A DNA stretch of 58,357 nt from Cacconaster sp045601245. GTDB lineage: Bacteria > Bacteroidota > Bacteroidia > Bacteroidales > UBA932. The notes under the pieces were generated by a model that worked only from the letters and a program-made list of their open reading frames with translations, was not told the DNA's origin and made no database searches. The first letter of the stretch is position 1. Each line of letters begins with the position of its first letter. The position numbers and the translations under genes are program-made. The stretch covers positions 1-58,357 of the forward strand of contig JAZRZH010000047.1 of NCBI GenBank assembly GCA_045601245.1, read 5' to 3'. Of the stretch, positions 34,446-42,985 are shown in pieces.

Positions 34446-34616
34446 GTGCTCCGCCCAAAAAGGGGCAAGCAGTACAAAGGGGGCCCTGCCCCCTTTACTG
34501 TTGCTGACGCAACAATCCCCCGCGGCCTCAAGCCCCTTCCTCCTTTGCTGCGCAAAGGACGGGGACGGCCGGAACGCTGACGCGTTCCCGTTATTCTTCC
34601 CGAGGCTGGCAGTCAT
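34446..34616. other. Intergenic array of hairpins with shared GC-TGAC-GC apex
   Basis: Between the SRP RNA and cdd I see no credible gene. The region holds an 8-bp stem AAAGGGGG/CCCCCTTT (34476-34496). Three further hairpins have related tips: GTTGC-TGAC-GCAAC (34500-34513), CCTTTGC-TGC-GCAAAGG (34542-34558) and GGAACGC-TGAC-GCGTTCC (34571-34588). Reading frames across it are open but look like chance. It lies downstream of both ffs and cdd. Confidence 0.6.
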
Positions 34617-34619
34617 CTT

Positions 34620-35093
34620 TTATATATCAGTGAAAATGAACGGCAGGATGGATTCGACGCCATAGAATACCTGGACTGCCGAACCGCTGCCTACTATGAT
34701 GCGCATAGGCTGTCCCGCCTTCTGCTGGTACTGGGCCATCACCTGCCTGCAAGCGCCGCAAGGGTATGTCGGAGCGGGCTGAAGCACACCGTTCTGGGCT
34801 GCAATCAGGGCCATGGCCACAATCGGCTGGTCCGGATAGCGCGAAGCTGCGGAGAACATCGCTGTGCGCTCGGCGCAGAGTCCTGACGGATATGCGGAGT
34901 TCTCCTGATTGGCGCCCTTGATAATCAGATCATTGCCAAGTCTTACAGCGGCACCGACATTGAAGTTAGAGTATGGCGCATACGAGCCTGCCAGCGCAGC
35001 CTTCGCCGCTTCAAGCAGTTCCTTGTCAGCTGCTTCAAGTTCCTCCGCGGAAGCATACTCGCGGTATTTTATCTCCAGCGTCTTCTCTATCAT
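34620..35093 (-). CDS. cdd: Cytidine deaminase
   Basis: A 157-aa zinc enzyme converting cytidine or deoxycytidine to uridine forms in pyrimidine salvage. The zinc and catalytic residues are in CAERTAMF (Cys-Ala-Glu) and PCGACRQVM. The ATG at 35093 is preferred; an in-frame GTG lies two codons upstream. The length is that of the homotetrameric class. Single gene with its own -7 box in the SprT-like gene's 3' end region. Confidence 0.94.
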   Translation of the reverse strand: MIEKTLEIKYREYASAEELEAADKELLEAAKAALAGSYAPYSNFNVGAAVRLGNDLIIKGANQENSAYPSGLCAERTAMFSAASRYPDQPIVAMALIAAQNGVLQPAPTYPCGACRQVMAQYQQKAGQPMRIIVGSGSAVQVFYGVESILPFIFTDI

Positions 35094-35113
35094 AATCACA
35101 TCTTTTGTTTGTG

Positions 35114-35121
35114 CAAATGTA
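35114..35121 (-). promoter_or_regulatory. -7 box of cdd
   Basis: TACATTTG on the minus strand is a full -7 match 21 bp before the cdd ATG. No -33 TTTG is found at the expected spacing. Confidence 0.5.
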
Positions 35122-35126
35122 ACAAT

Positions 35127-35882
35127 TTATTTGGAACCGACCGGTTTTATGCTGCGGCCGTCGCAGACAAGCCTTATCGCAGAGACGAGATGGACGTCGA
35201 GTTCGGCCCGGGTGATGCGGTAGATCTTCGGAGTGTTGGAACGCGGGTAGCGGCTGAAATACGGATCGGCGCTGAGCCACCATTCCATTGCGCTGAGTTT
35301 GTAATAACGCGGCAGTTTGCGATACAGTTCGAAGATGCGCGTCGAGGCACAGACCGTGATGCCGCACTGTCCGTCCTTGAGCGTCGTGACACAGAGATAG
35401 CGTTCCTTGGGACGCTTGCGTTCCGATGGTGCGGCACCTTCTGCAATATCTTCACTATCAACTTGGCTTTCAGCACTGCGGCCCTGTACGTCACCGGACA
35501 GCGGAGCGCTTCTGACTATGTGCCTTATCGAGATATTGCGGCCGAATCTTTGATTGATGTCATTCATCATCTGCCGGAACACCTTGCCGTGTGCCGATGT
35601 ATCCTTGATATTGTGGAAAGCGATATAATAGTGTATCATCTCGTGAAGCACCACGTCCTCGATCTCCTCCGCCGGCAGATCGAAGCTGGCACTGATACGC
35701 ATCCTGAAATCCTGATATCCCCTGATGCCGCCGAACAGCCCCCTTGCCGCGCGATACTCCATCCGTCCCAGGAAGCTCCGGGCCCTGCTCAGCACAATCG
35801 GCACCTCCGGCAACCCGCCGCCGAAGCAGAGTTCATTGAACTTCGCAAAACTTTCTTTGGCAAATGACACTGTGGCAATCAT
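35127..35882 (-). CDS. SprT-like zinc metallopeptidase
   Basis: A 251-aa protein with the SprT-like active site HEMIHYY (His80, Glu81, His84) and a third ligand candidate His99 in SAHGKVF. The C-terminal half is rich in basic and aromatic residues (KLSAMEWWLSADPYF) and lacks the clear CxxC pairs of a zinc ribbon. Eukaryotic SPRTN relatives cut DNA-protein crosslinks; bacterial SprT is poorly understood, so the role here is only suggested. The ATG at 35882 is used because the predicted transcript starts at about the same base, making the mRNA essentially leaderless; an upstream GTG would lie in the promoter. Confidence 0.85.
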   Translation of the reverse strand: MIATVSFAKESFAKFNELCFGGGLPEVPIVLSRARSFLGRMEYRAARGLFGGIRGYQDFRMRISASFDLPAEEIEDVVLHEMIHYYIAFHNIKDTSAHGKVFRQMMNDINQRFGRNISIRHIVRSAPLSGDVQGRSAESQVDSEDIAEGAAPSERKRPKERYLCVTTLKDGQCGITVCASTRIFELYRKLPRYYKLSAMEWWLSADPYFSRYPRSNTPKIYRITRAELDVHLVSAIRLVCDGRSIKPVGSK

Positions 35883-35887
35883 AGCCA

Positions 35888-35919
35888 CAAATGTAATTCA
35901 AACAATGGAGTTTGCCAAA
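35888..35919 (-). promoter_or_regulatory. Promoter of the SprT-like gene
   Basis: TTTG (35916-35919), a 20-bp spacer and TACATTTG (35888-35895) on the minus strand, a full match. The start falls within a few bases of the ATG at 35882. Confidence 0.7.
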
Positions 35920-36008
35920 GGACTATGGCCGTGTGCGACGAAGCGATTGCGATCGAAGGCAAAAATTGATGAGGGCGGGGCTTCGGTTTCATAACGGCGG
36001 ACAGCCCT

Positions 36009-37271
36009 TTATTTCACCTCCATCAATTCATCCCAGGACGTGGAGAACAATCTTGAGCAATGTTCACGACGGATGCCTTCGGCATAGTGGCCGGGGCGCT
36101 GGGAGGCAAGACGCAGGAGGCTGCGCTCGGATGTGCTGAAACGGTCGATGATATCGGAGATTGTGTCCTCCTTGCCGCGCAATTCGGCCCTGTCATCAAA
36201 AAGCGAGCCCTGGACTGCATCCTCCGGCACAATGCCATTGACGATGACACCGGCCTTCTTGTAGCCGTAACCCTCCTTGAACGCCGCTTCGAGACATCGC
36301 AACGCAGCGCCGACAATCTCCTGATTGCTGTTGGATGGCACCTCCAGAGCAGATGTGAGCGCAGGATAATACTGCGGAAGATCGGCGCGGAAGCGGTTTG
36401 TGAGCAGGAAAACGGTGACGCTCGCGGCGGCCGTCTTCTCCTTGCGGAGATTTTTCGCACAGATAGCCGCAAAATCCGCCACCCTCAGCCGCAGTTCGTC
36501 CAGCGAAGTAATCTGATCCGCGAAAGATCGCGATGTGCAGATAGATTGACGGGCCTGCTCGGAGGATGCGGGGATCGTTTCTACACCACGCAGCTCCATC
36601 CAGGTCCTCTCCCCTCCCAGGCCAAGCCTTGATCGCACCCATTCACGGGACATATTGGTAAAATCCAGGGCGGTGCCGATACCGATGGATTCGAGTTTCG
36701 GGGCCACGCGGCGGCCTATTCCCCATACATCCGCCACCGGCGTGAGGGAGAGTGCCTTAAGACGCTTTTCATCAGTGTCTATCGTGCAGACACCACGATA
36801 ACCGGGATATTTCTTGGCGAAATGGTTCGCAACCTTGGCGAGAGTCTTGGTATTCGCAATGCCTATGCTCACCGGGATCCCTGTCCATTGACGCACTTTG
36901 CGGACAAGGTCGAGACATAGACGTCGGTGCTGTTCCGCATTTATGCCGGTCAGGTCGAGATATGCCTCGTCTATCGAGTATATCTCAATTGAGGGCACCG
37001 CTTCGCGAAGAATGGACATCACCCTGCGGGAAAGGTCACCATATAGCGTATAATTGGAACTGCGGACAATCAGCCTGCCGCTCTCTGCCATCTGGCGGAT
37101 CTGGAAATACGGTGTTCCCATCTTGACGCCCATCGCCTTGCTCTCATTGCTGCGGGCCACCACACAGCCGTCATTGTTGGAAAGGACTACGACGGCCCGT
37201 CCCTCCAGCTGCGGCTGGAAGGCCCGTTCGCACGAAACGAAGAAATTGTTGCAATCGACGAGAGCGTACAT
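36009..37271 (-). CDS. umuC: UmuC-type Y-family translesion DNA polymerase
   Basis: A 420-aa error-prone polymerase that, with processed UmuD, copies damaged DNA. The start MYALVDCNNFFVSCERAF (Asp6) is the Y-family palm signature. The catalytic pair is in YSIDEAYLDL near residues 101-110. Helix-hairpin-helix and little-finger regions follow, and the tail matches the DUF4113 end of UmuC proteins. It lies 26 bp after umuD in one operon. A longer in-frame upstream start was rejected because it would overlap umuD. Confidence 0.94.
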   Translation of the reverse strand: MYALVDCNNFFVSCERAFQPQLEGRAVVVLSNNDGCVVARSNESKAMGVKMGTPYFQIRQMAESGRLIVRSSNYTLYGDLSRRVMSILREAVPSIEIYSIDEAYLDLTGINAEQHRRLCLDLVRKVRQWTGIPVSIGIANTKTLAKVANHFAKKYPGYRGVCTIDTDEKRLKALSLTPVADVWGIGRRVAPKLESIGIGTALDFTNMSREWVRSRLGLGGERTWMELRGVETIPASSEQARQSICTSRSFADQITSLDELRLRVADFAAICAKNLRKEKTAAASVTVFLLTNRFRADLPQYYPALTSALEVPSNSNQEIVGAALRCLEAAFKEGYGYKKAGVIVNGIVPEDAVQGSLFDDRAELRGKEDTISDIIDRFSTSERSLLRLASQRPGHYAEGIRREHCSRLFSTSWDELMEVK

Positions 37272-37297
37272 TGCGCAGAGGACGCAGCGCGTGAGCG

Positions 37298-37813
37298 CTA
37301 TTTGACTTTCTTTATGATATATGTCACGACGCCCCACACCGTGAAGTCATTGCCCTCCTCGATATGTATCGGCCTGTATTTGGGATTCGCCGGGAGCAGC
37401 CATATGTCCCTGCGCTGCAGAATATTGTAGGACACGGGCTCCTTCCTGACATTGCGGGCACCCCGCACGCCCTCCTCCGGAGGCCTGAATGAGATATGCT
37501 TGAGCGCGAATTCGCCGTCCACACAGCACACCACCATATCCCCTTCCTTCGGTTCCAGCGCCTTGTCTATCACCAGCACGTCGCCCTCGGTGACGCCGGC
37601 ATCCGACATCGAGTCGCCGACAACCCTGCCATAAAACGTCGCTTCAGGATGACGGACCAGCTCGCGGTTAAGATCCACGACCCCGTTCATATAGTCCTGC
37701 GCCGGCGAAGGGAATCCGGCGTGGATCCCTTCGGATGCCATTGGAGGAAGAAACGGCTCCTCATCATCCAGAGAAGCCGCTATCTCACGTATTTCGTCAA
37801 TATCTTTCTGCAT
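37298..37813 (-). CDS. umuD: UmuD-type S24 self-cleaving protein
   Basis: A 171-aa S24/LexA-like peptidase whose RecA-induced self-cleavage activates UmuC. The cleavage site is Ala32-Gly33 (GIHAGFPSP). The catalytic dyad is Ser68 (GDSMSDAG) and Lys105 (FALKHIS). There is no DNA-binding domain, so it is UmuD rather than LexA. Its ATG overlaps the last base of the upstream AGCS stop codon (TAATG), so it should be translated by coupling to the symporter. Confidence 0.93.
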   Translation of the reverse strand: MQKDIDEIREIAASLDDEEPFLPPMASEGIHAGFPSPAQDYMNGVVDLNRELVRHPEATFYGRVVGDSMSDAGVTEGDVLVIDKALEPKEGDMVVCCVDGEFALKHISFRPPEEGVRGARNVRKEPVSYNILQRRDIWLLPANPKYRPIHIEEGNDFTVWGVVTYIIKKVK

Positions 37814-39243
37814 TATTTATTGTCATTATCCTTCCACCACTTAGGATATATAGGGTCCTTGATTCCCGCCTTGCGCTGGCGCGTGTAATCATCAAGTACG
37901 GTCTTCACCTTCGGGAAGAGCACAATAAGCGCAATGAGGTTGCACAGTCCGCTGAGAGCCATAAATATATCGGTGAGGGCCCAGGCCTTGTCGAGAGACA
38001 CGCAGGTGCCGATGAAGGCCATGGCAACCACAGCAAGTCGCAGTGCTGTCAGAGCCCCCTTGTTCTTGGTGAAAAACTTCAGATTGGATTCTCCGTAGAA
38101 ATATGTACTGATGACGGTGCTGAATGCGAAGAAGAGCACTGCTACAGTAAGGAACAGACCGCCTATTGGCCCTATCTGCCCTGTCAATGCGGCGTGAGTC
38201 AGCTCAATGCCGTTGCCGCTATTGCCGCTGAGGTCCACTCCGCTGAGCAGAAGCACGAATGCTGTGCAGGAGCAGATGACGATGGTGTCTATCATAATAC
38301 CGAGAGACTGCACCAGGCCCTGCTTTGCAGGATGTGATACGTGGGCGGTGGCCGCAGCATTAGGTGAAGAACCGAGACCGGCCTCATTACTGAACAGGCC
38401 TCTGCGAACACCATACATCACGGCCGCACCCATCAGACCGCCTGCCGCCTGCCTTATGCCGAAGGCTGAATCAATGATAAGCCTGAAAACGTGCGGTACG
38501 GATGTGATATTCATCACAATTATCACGATTGCGATAATCATATAGCCGAGTGCCATCACAGGCACTACCACTGCAGTAACCTTGGCAATACGCTGTATGC
38601 CTCCGAAGATGATCAGTGCGAGGATTGCCGCCAGTATGATACCGACAATCACCGGATTGACGCCGAACTGGGTCTTGAAGGCCGTGCCTATGGTATTGCA
38701 TTGCACGAGAGTGTATCCGAAGGCGAAGGTAAGTATGATGAGGACCGCCGACAGGACCGCCATCCAGCGGAGGCCAAGGCCGGACTCAATGTAATAAGCA
38801 GGACCGCCAATGAAGGATTCCTTGTCCTTGCGCTTGTAAAGCTGCGCGAGTGTGGCCTCCACGAAGCCGGTGCAAGAGCCAAGGAGGGCTGTAATCCACA
38901 TCCAGAATACAGCACCTGGGCCACCGGCTACAATGGCCGTGGCCACGCCGGCGAGGTTGCCTGTACCGACACAGCTGGCGAGTGACACGGCGAATGCCTG
39001 GAAAGGTGAAATATGCTTGTCGGCCGTCTCGCCGTCATTGCTCTTGAAGATCAGACGGCAACTGTCCTTGAAAAGGCGGAACTGCACACCTTTGGTGCGT
39101 ATCGTGAAATAGATACCGAATCCAATGAGGACAGCTATCAGAACATAAGTGTAAATACTGTCGGCAATTGTCTGGAGTATTTCCAGTACTTTATCAGGCT
39201 GGGCCGCTGCCGGTACAGTCATAAGGCATGGGAATGAAATCAT
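37813..39243 (-). CDS. AGCS-family Na+/alanine-glycine symporter (2 of 3), first gene of the umuDC operon
   Basis: A 476-aa sodium:amino-acid symporter with family motifs CVGTGNLAGVATA near residue 91, GGPGAVFWMWI near 107 and NEAGLGSSPNAAATAHVSHP near 290. The first 15 residues (PCLMTVPAAAQ) resemble a cleavable signal peptide, which is unusual for the family. The stop codon overlaps the umuD ATG by one base. A full-consensus promoter lies 27 bp upstream, so umuD and umuC may depend on this promoter. Substrate is inferred from family only. Confidence 0.92.
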   Translation of the reverse strand: MISFPCLMTVPAAAQPDKVLEILQTIADSIYTYVLIAVLIGFGIYFTIRTKGVQFRLFKDSCRLIFKSNDGETADKHISPFQAFAVSLASCVGTGNLAGVATAIVAGGPGAVFWMWITALLGSCTGFVEATLAQLYKRKDKESFIGGPAYYIESGLGLRWMAVLSAVLIILTFAFGYTLVQCNTIGTAFKTQFGVNPVIVGIILAAILALIIFGGIQRIAKVTAVVVPVMALGYMIIAIVIIVMNITSVPHVFRLIIDSAFGIRQAAGGLMGAAVMYGVRRGLFSNEAGLGSSPNAAATAHVSHPAKQGLVQSLGIMIDTIVICSCTAFVLLLSGVDLSGNSGNGIELTHAALTGQIGPIGGLFLTVAVLFFAFSTVISTYFYGESNLKFFTKNKGALTALRLAVVAMAFIGTCVSLDKAWALTDIFMALSGLCNLIALIVLFPKVKTVLDDYTRQRKAGIKDPIYPKWWKDNDNK

Positions 39244-39269
39244 AAAATATAAGTTTATGGTTTATCTAA

Positions 39270-39301
39270 CAAAGTTAATTAAAAAGGATACAAGTTGCAA
39301 A
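39270..39301 (-). promoter_or_regulatory. Promoter of the AGCS-umuD-umuC operon
   Basis: TTTG (39298-39301), a 20-bp spacer and TAACTTTG (39270-39277) on the minus strand, a full match. Its -33 box abuts the -33 box of the divergent glucosaminidase promoter. I see no clear LexA-type operator nearby. Confidence 0.7.
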
Positions 39302-39322
39302 ACGCTATTTTTCTTATCTTTG
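39294..39322 (+). promoter_or_regulatory. Promoter of the glucosaminidase-mltG operon
   Basis: TATCTTTG (39315-39322) is a full -7 match; GTTG at 39294-39297 is a 3/4 -33 match with a 17-bp spacer. The ATG at 39329 lies only 6 bp after the -7 box, so the mRNA would be leaderless or nearly so. Confidence 0.6.
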
Positions 39323-39328
39323 TATTTA

Positions 39329-40291
39329 ATGAAGCTTAACAAAGCCATATTGCTCTCTATCATCGCCGGCACCGGCTTTGTCGCCACAGCAGCCGTTTCC
39401 GCGCAGACGAGAATGACAAGGGAAGAATATATCCTTATGTATAAGGACATTGCCATCGACCAGATGATTTCAAGCGGAATCCCGGCAAGTATAACGCTTG
39501 CCCAGGGATGTCTCGAATCCGGTAACGGCAACAGCCGTCTCGCCGTCGAAGGCAACAACCACTTCGGAATCAAATGCCACGGCTGGGCGGGAGATTCGAT
39601 CGCTGCGGATGATGACCGCCCTCAGGAGTGCTTCCGCAAATATGAAAGCGCGGAGCAGTCATTCCGGGACCACTCGGATTTCCTGCGCTACAGGGACCGC
39701 TATGCCGGACTGTTCGAACTGCAGAAGGATGACTACAAAGGCTGGGCCCACGGACTGAAGGCCGCAGGATACGCCACCTCCCCGACTTACGCAGAGAACC
39801 TGATCAGAATCATCGAAGAGAACAATCTATTCCTTTTCGACAGGCTGAGCGACACTGCTGTCGCGGAGATGCCGCCGGCCCCGGCCGTTGCGGAAGCCCC
39901 GGTGGAGGTCAGGCCGGACAAGGGCAGCCCGCATTACAGGATTTCGCTCAACAGGCAGGTATACAGCCGCAACGGAGTACATTACATCCTGGCGGAAGGA
40001 TACGACACCTTCGCATCCATCGCAGACGAATACAATCTTTTCCGCCGCGAACTGCTGCGGTTCAATGACTTGAAAGAAGAACGGCGTCTGAACGCGGGCG
40101 ATGTCATATATCTGGAGCACAAGCGCAGCCAGGGGGCGAAGCATCTCGACAAGCACGTGGTGGAAGAGGGCGAAACGCTCTATGACCTTTCACAGAGATA
40201 CGCCATAAGGCTCAAAAAACTCAGCAAAATGAACAATATGTCACCGGAGGCCGGACTGTCCGCCGGAAGCATCATCATACTCAGGAAATAA
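39329..40291 (+). CDS. Secreted N-acetylglucosaminidase with two LysM domains
   Basis: A 320-aa peptidoglycan hydrolase. The signal peptide ends near AVSA24. The glucosaminidase (FlgJ-like) domain spans about 28-175, with catalytic Glu63 in LAQGCLESGNGNSRLA and the second motif NNHFGIKCHGW. A Pro/Ala linker follows, then two LysM peptidoglycan-binding domains (about 210-260 and 275-320). The start at 39329 gives a proper signal peptide; an earlier in-frame ATG would lie upstream of the promoter. Its stop overlaps the mltG start (TAATG), so the pair likely acts together in cell-wall remodelling. Confidence 0.92.
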   Translation: MKLNKAILLSIIAGTGFVATAAVSAQTRMTREEYILMYKDIAIDQMISSGIPASITLAQGCLESGNGNSRLAVEGNNHFGIKCHGWAGDSIAADDDRPQECFRKYESAEQSFRDHSDFLRYRDRYAGLFELQKDDYKGWAHGLKAAGYATSPTYAENLIRIIEENNLFLFDRLSDTAVAEMPPAPAVAEAPVEVRPDKGSPHYRISLNRQVYSRNGVHYILAEGYDTFASIADEYNLFRRELLRFNDLKEERRLNAGDVIYLEHKRSQGAKHLDKHVVEEGETLYDLSQRYAIRLKKLSKMNNMSPEAGLSAGSIIILRK

Positions 40292-41373
40292 TGTCAGAAA
40301 AAAAGAAAAAGAAGGGCGGAAAGGACCGCAGCATAACATTCATCGCACTTGCAATCTGTATGGCGGGAGCTATTGCCTGCCTCAACTATTACGGCACTTT
40401 CCAATATCGCAACATTGTTGCCAATCCGCCCGAAAAGGGCGTTGTCAAAATATTCCGGAGTTTCACATACGAAGACCTTTGCGAAGCGATGACCTCCAGC
40501 GGAGTCCTGGACAACAACCGCACGTTCATCCGTGCCGCGAAACGTATGGGGCTCAAGGACAAATTCAAGCCGGGCAGATACGTTTTCCGCCCGGGAATGA
40601 ACAACAAGGCAATTGTACGCACACTGGCCTTCGGATGGCAGGATCCGATCAATTTATCCTTCAACGGCTACATCCGCTCGATGTCCAAGTTCGCATCCAG
40701 GCTCAGCAAAGACCTGGAGGCAGACTCATCGGCATTCGCCGCAATCCTGACCGACAGGGCCCTCATCGACAGTCTGGGCTTCACTCCGGAGACATTCCCG
40801 GCGATGTTCATCCCGAACACCTATGAAGTATACTGGACCATCACTCCGGAAGAATTCATCACCAGGATGCATCAGGAATATGACAATTTCTGGTGCGGAG
40901 AAAGGGATGCAAGAGCTAATGCAATCGGGCTGACACGCAATCAGGTCAGCACATTGGCGTCAATTGTCATCGAAGAGACCAAATACGAGCCGGAAATGCC
41001 GACCATCGCAGGAGTATATATCAACCGTCTGAACAAGGGAATGCTGCTTCAGGCCGATCCGACCGTCAAGTTTGCAGTAGATACCACGAACCTGACCAGA
41101 ATCCTGAACAAGCATCTCGGCGTAGACTCGCCGTATAACACCTATAAGCACAAGGGGCTTCCGCCGGGCCCTATCACGATTCCGCCGGTATGCGCCATAG
41201 ATGCGGTGCTGAACTATCAGCATCACAACTATCTGTATTTCTGCGCAAAGGCCACTTTCAACGGGCAGCACTCATTCGCCGCTACATATCCGCAGCATCT
41301 TGAGAACGCCCGTGCTTACCACCGGGCCCTCAATCAAAGAGAGAAGGAAAAGCAGAAGGCCAGCGGGAGATAA
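40291..41373 (+). CDS. mltG: Endolytic murein transglycosylase MltG
   Basis: A 360-aa inner-membrane lytic transglycosylase that cuts nascent glycan strands and may set their length. One N-terminal transmembrane helix is at about 13-33. The YceG domain contains the catalytic Glu in LASIVIEETKYEPEMP near residue 230, and the family segment NRLNKGMLLQADPTVKFA follows. Its start overlaps the upstream glucosaminidase stop. The last 44 bp overlap, tail to tail, the S41 protease gene on the other strand. Confidence 0.94.
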   Translation: MSEKKKKKGGKDRSITFIALAICMAGAIACLNYYGTFQYRNIVANPPEKGVVKIFRSFTYEDLCEAMTSSGVLDNNRTFIRAAKRMGLKDKFKPGRYVFRPGMNNKAIVRTLAFGWQDPINLSFNGYIRSMSKFASRLSKDLEADSSAFAAILTDRALIDSLGFTPETFPAMFIPNTYEVYWTITPEEFITRMHQEYDNFWCGERDARANAIGLTRNQVSTLASIVIEETKYEPEMPTIAGVYINRLNKGMLLQADPTVKFAVDTTNLTRILNKHLGVDSPYNTYKHKGLPPGPITIPPVCAIDAVLNYQHHNYLYFCAKATFNGQHSFAATYPQHLENARAYHRALNQREKEKQKASGR

Positions 41374-42985
41374 TCTCGAGAGCCTTGTCGAACTCGGGAT
41401 CGCATTCCATATTGATGACTCTGAAATACTCCGTAGTGCCGAACAGCGACCTCGCCACCAGACCCTTGACCCTTGGGCCGAGCAGCGGCATCGACCTCTG
41501 CAACTGTTCGTCATTGCGCTCCACACCGTGTTCTGCGCCATACTCCGCGAGCTCGTTTATGATTTTCGGAGCTATCTTCCTGTCATAGTGCGAGCAGAAT
41601 GACTTGAAATCCTTGCAGGAGGACTTGAGTTCCTTACGATGCTTATCGCAATAACCGTTTATGAACTCATTGATGATTCCCTTGCGGATAAGCGCCGTAT
41701 AATAAGAACTCAATGCCGTAGTGTCGCTCGGTATGAAGATATCCGGCATAATGCCGCCACCGCCGTATACGGTACGATGCTGCATCTTTGTCTCGAACTT
41801 CAGGCTGTCCGGGAAGTGAAGGCTGTCGACGCTGAAGAACTCCCCGTTGTTCCACCTGTCGACGATCTTGTGATAATATTCGTCGCGTTCCCCGTTCTTG
41901 TACGGAGTCTGGATGACACGCCCGCTCGGAGTATGATAACGCGCGATGGTCAACCTCAGCTGCGACCCGTCGTTGAGCTGGAACTGTCTCTGAACAAGGC
42001 CCTTGCCAAATGTCCTGCGACCTATGATGATTCCGCGGTCCCAATCCTGCACGGCCCCTGAAACGATTTCGCTGGCGGATGCGGAATTCTCATCCACAAG
42101 TATTACAAGCGGCTTCTTACGGTAAAAACCGTTACCATCCGCGATCTCGGACTGCTGGCGTAAGTGCAATCCTTCGGTGTATAGAATCGTCTGTCCCTTC
42201 TCAAGGAATGTATTGGCGAGTTCGAGAGCAACGTTGAGGAAACCGCCGCCGTTGCCCCTTAGGTCGAGGATTATCCCGGCAGGATCCCCCTTGACGCAGG
42301 TTTCCGCGAAGGCCTGCTTGAATTCGTCCATCGACTGGGCTGCAAAACGTCCCAGCTTGAAATAGAATATATTGTCATCCGTAAGATATGCCGCATCCAC
42401 GCTTGTCAACGGAATCTTGTCACGGACAATGGTGAAATCCAGAATCTCCGGCACGCCGGAGCGGCGTATGCCAACCTCCACGCGGCTGCCCTTCGGGCCG
42501 CGCAGTTTCGCCCTGACGTCATCGGTAGTGACCGAAACTCCGGCAACACGGGCCGTATCGATCTTTACGATCTTGTCACCGACATTGAGACCGACAGCCT
42601 CCGCAGGGCCGCCGGATATGACATTCTGGACCGTAATCGTATCAGCGATTATGGCAAACTCGATCCCGACGCCTTCGAACGAGCCGTCCAGAGCCTCATT
42701 CGCCTCCTTCACCTGTTCGGCCGGGATATAGGCCGAATGAGGGTCAAGATTTGTCACAAAAGAGGTGATGGCGTCATCCACCATCTTCTTTGTATTGATT
42801 GTATCAATGTAACTGCCATTGATGAGCATCAGCGTGCGGCTGAGCCTGTCCACGCCCGTGATAATGTTCTCCGCTCCCCCTGTTGCCGGCTGACTGCCGA
42901 GCATGAAGAACGGGAAGCCCTGCGCTGCTGCGCACAGGCTGATGCACGCTAGCGGGAGCGCCAGTAATCTAAACGGATTCTTCAT
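41330..42985 (-). CDS. S41 C-terminal-processing peptidase (CtpA/Prc-like)
   Basis: A 551-aa exported serine protease. The N-terminus is a signal peptide (LLALPLACISLCAAAQG). A PDZ domain follows at about 80-165 with GVGIEFAI. The S41 core holds the GNGGGFLNVALELA motif near 245, the catalytic Ser in ENSASASEI near 305 and the Lys in TFGKGLVQ near 330. Such proteases trim or degrade periplasmic proteins, often linked to cell-wall hydrolase control, which fits the convergent mltG. It overlaps the RNase Z stop by 17 bp in the rpsA operon. Confidence 0.92.
   Translation of the reverse strand: MKNPFRLLALPLACISLCAAAQGFPFFMLGSQPATGGAENIITGVDRLSRTLMLINGSYIDTINTKKMVDDAITSFVTNLDPHSAYIPAEQVKEANEALDGSFEGVGIEFAIIADTITVQNVISGGPAEAVGLNVGDKIVKIDTARVAGVSVTTDDVRAKLRGPKGSRVEVGIRRSGVPEILDFTIVRDKIPLTSVDAAYLTDDNIFYFKLGRFAAQSMDEFKQAFAETCVKGDPAGIILDLRGNGGGFLNVALELANTFLEKGQTILYTEGLHLRQQSEIADGNGFYRKKPLVILVDENSASASEIVSGAVQDWDRGIIIGRRTFGKGLVQRQFQLNDGSQLRLTIARYHTPSGRVIQTPYKNGERDEYYHKIVDRWNNGEFFSVDSLHFPDSLKFETKMQHRTVYGGGGIMPDIFIPSDTTALSSYYTALIRKGIINEFINGYCDKHRKELKSSCKDFKSFCSHYDRKIAPKIINELAEYGAEHGVERNDEQLQRSMPLLGPRVKGLVARSLFGTTEYFRVINMECDPEFDKALEIISRWPSAFPSLFD

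Noticed and set aside
34308..34616. Open frames on both strands across the SRP RNA and hairpin array
   Set aside because: They read through a clear structured RNA and GC-rich hairpins, so coding is unlikely.
35109..35867. 252-codon open frame opposite the SprT-like gene
   Set aside because: The opposite strand carries HEMIHYY and a consensus promoter; this frame has neither.
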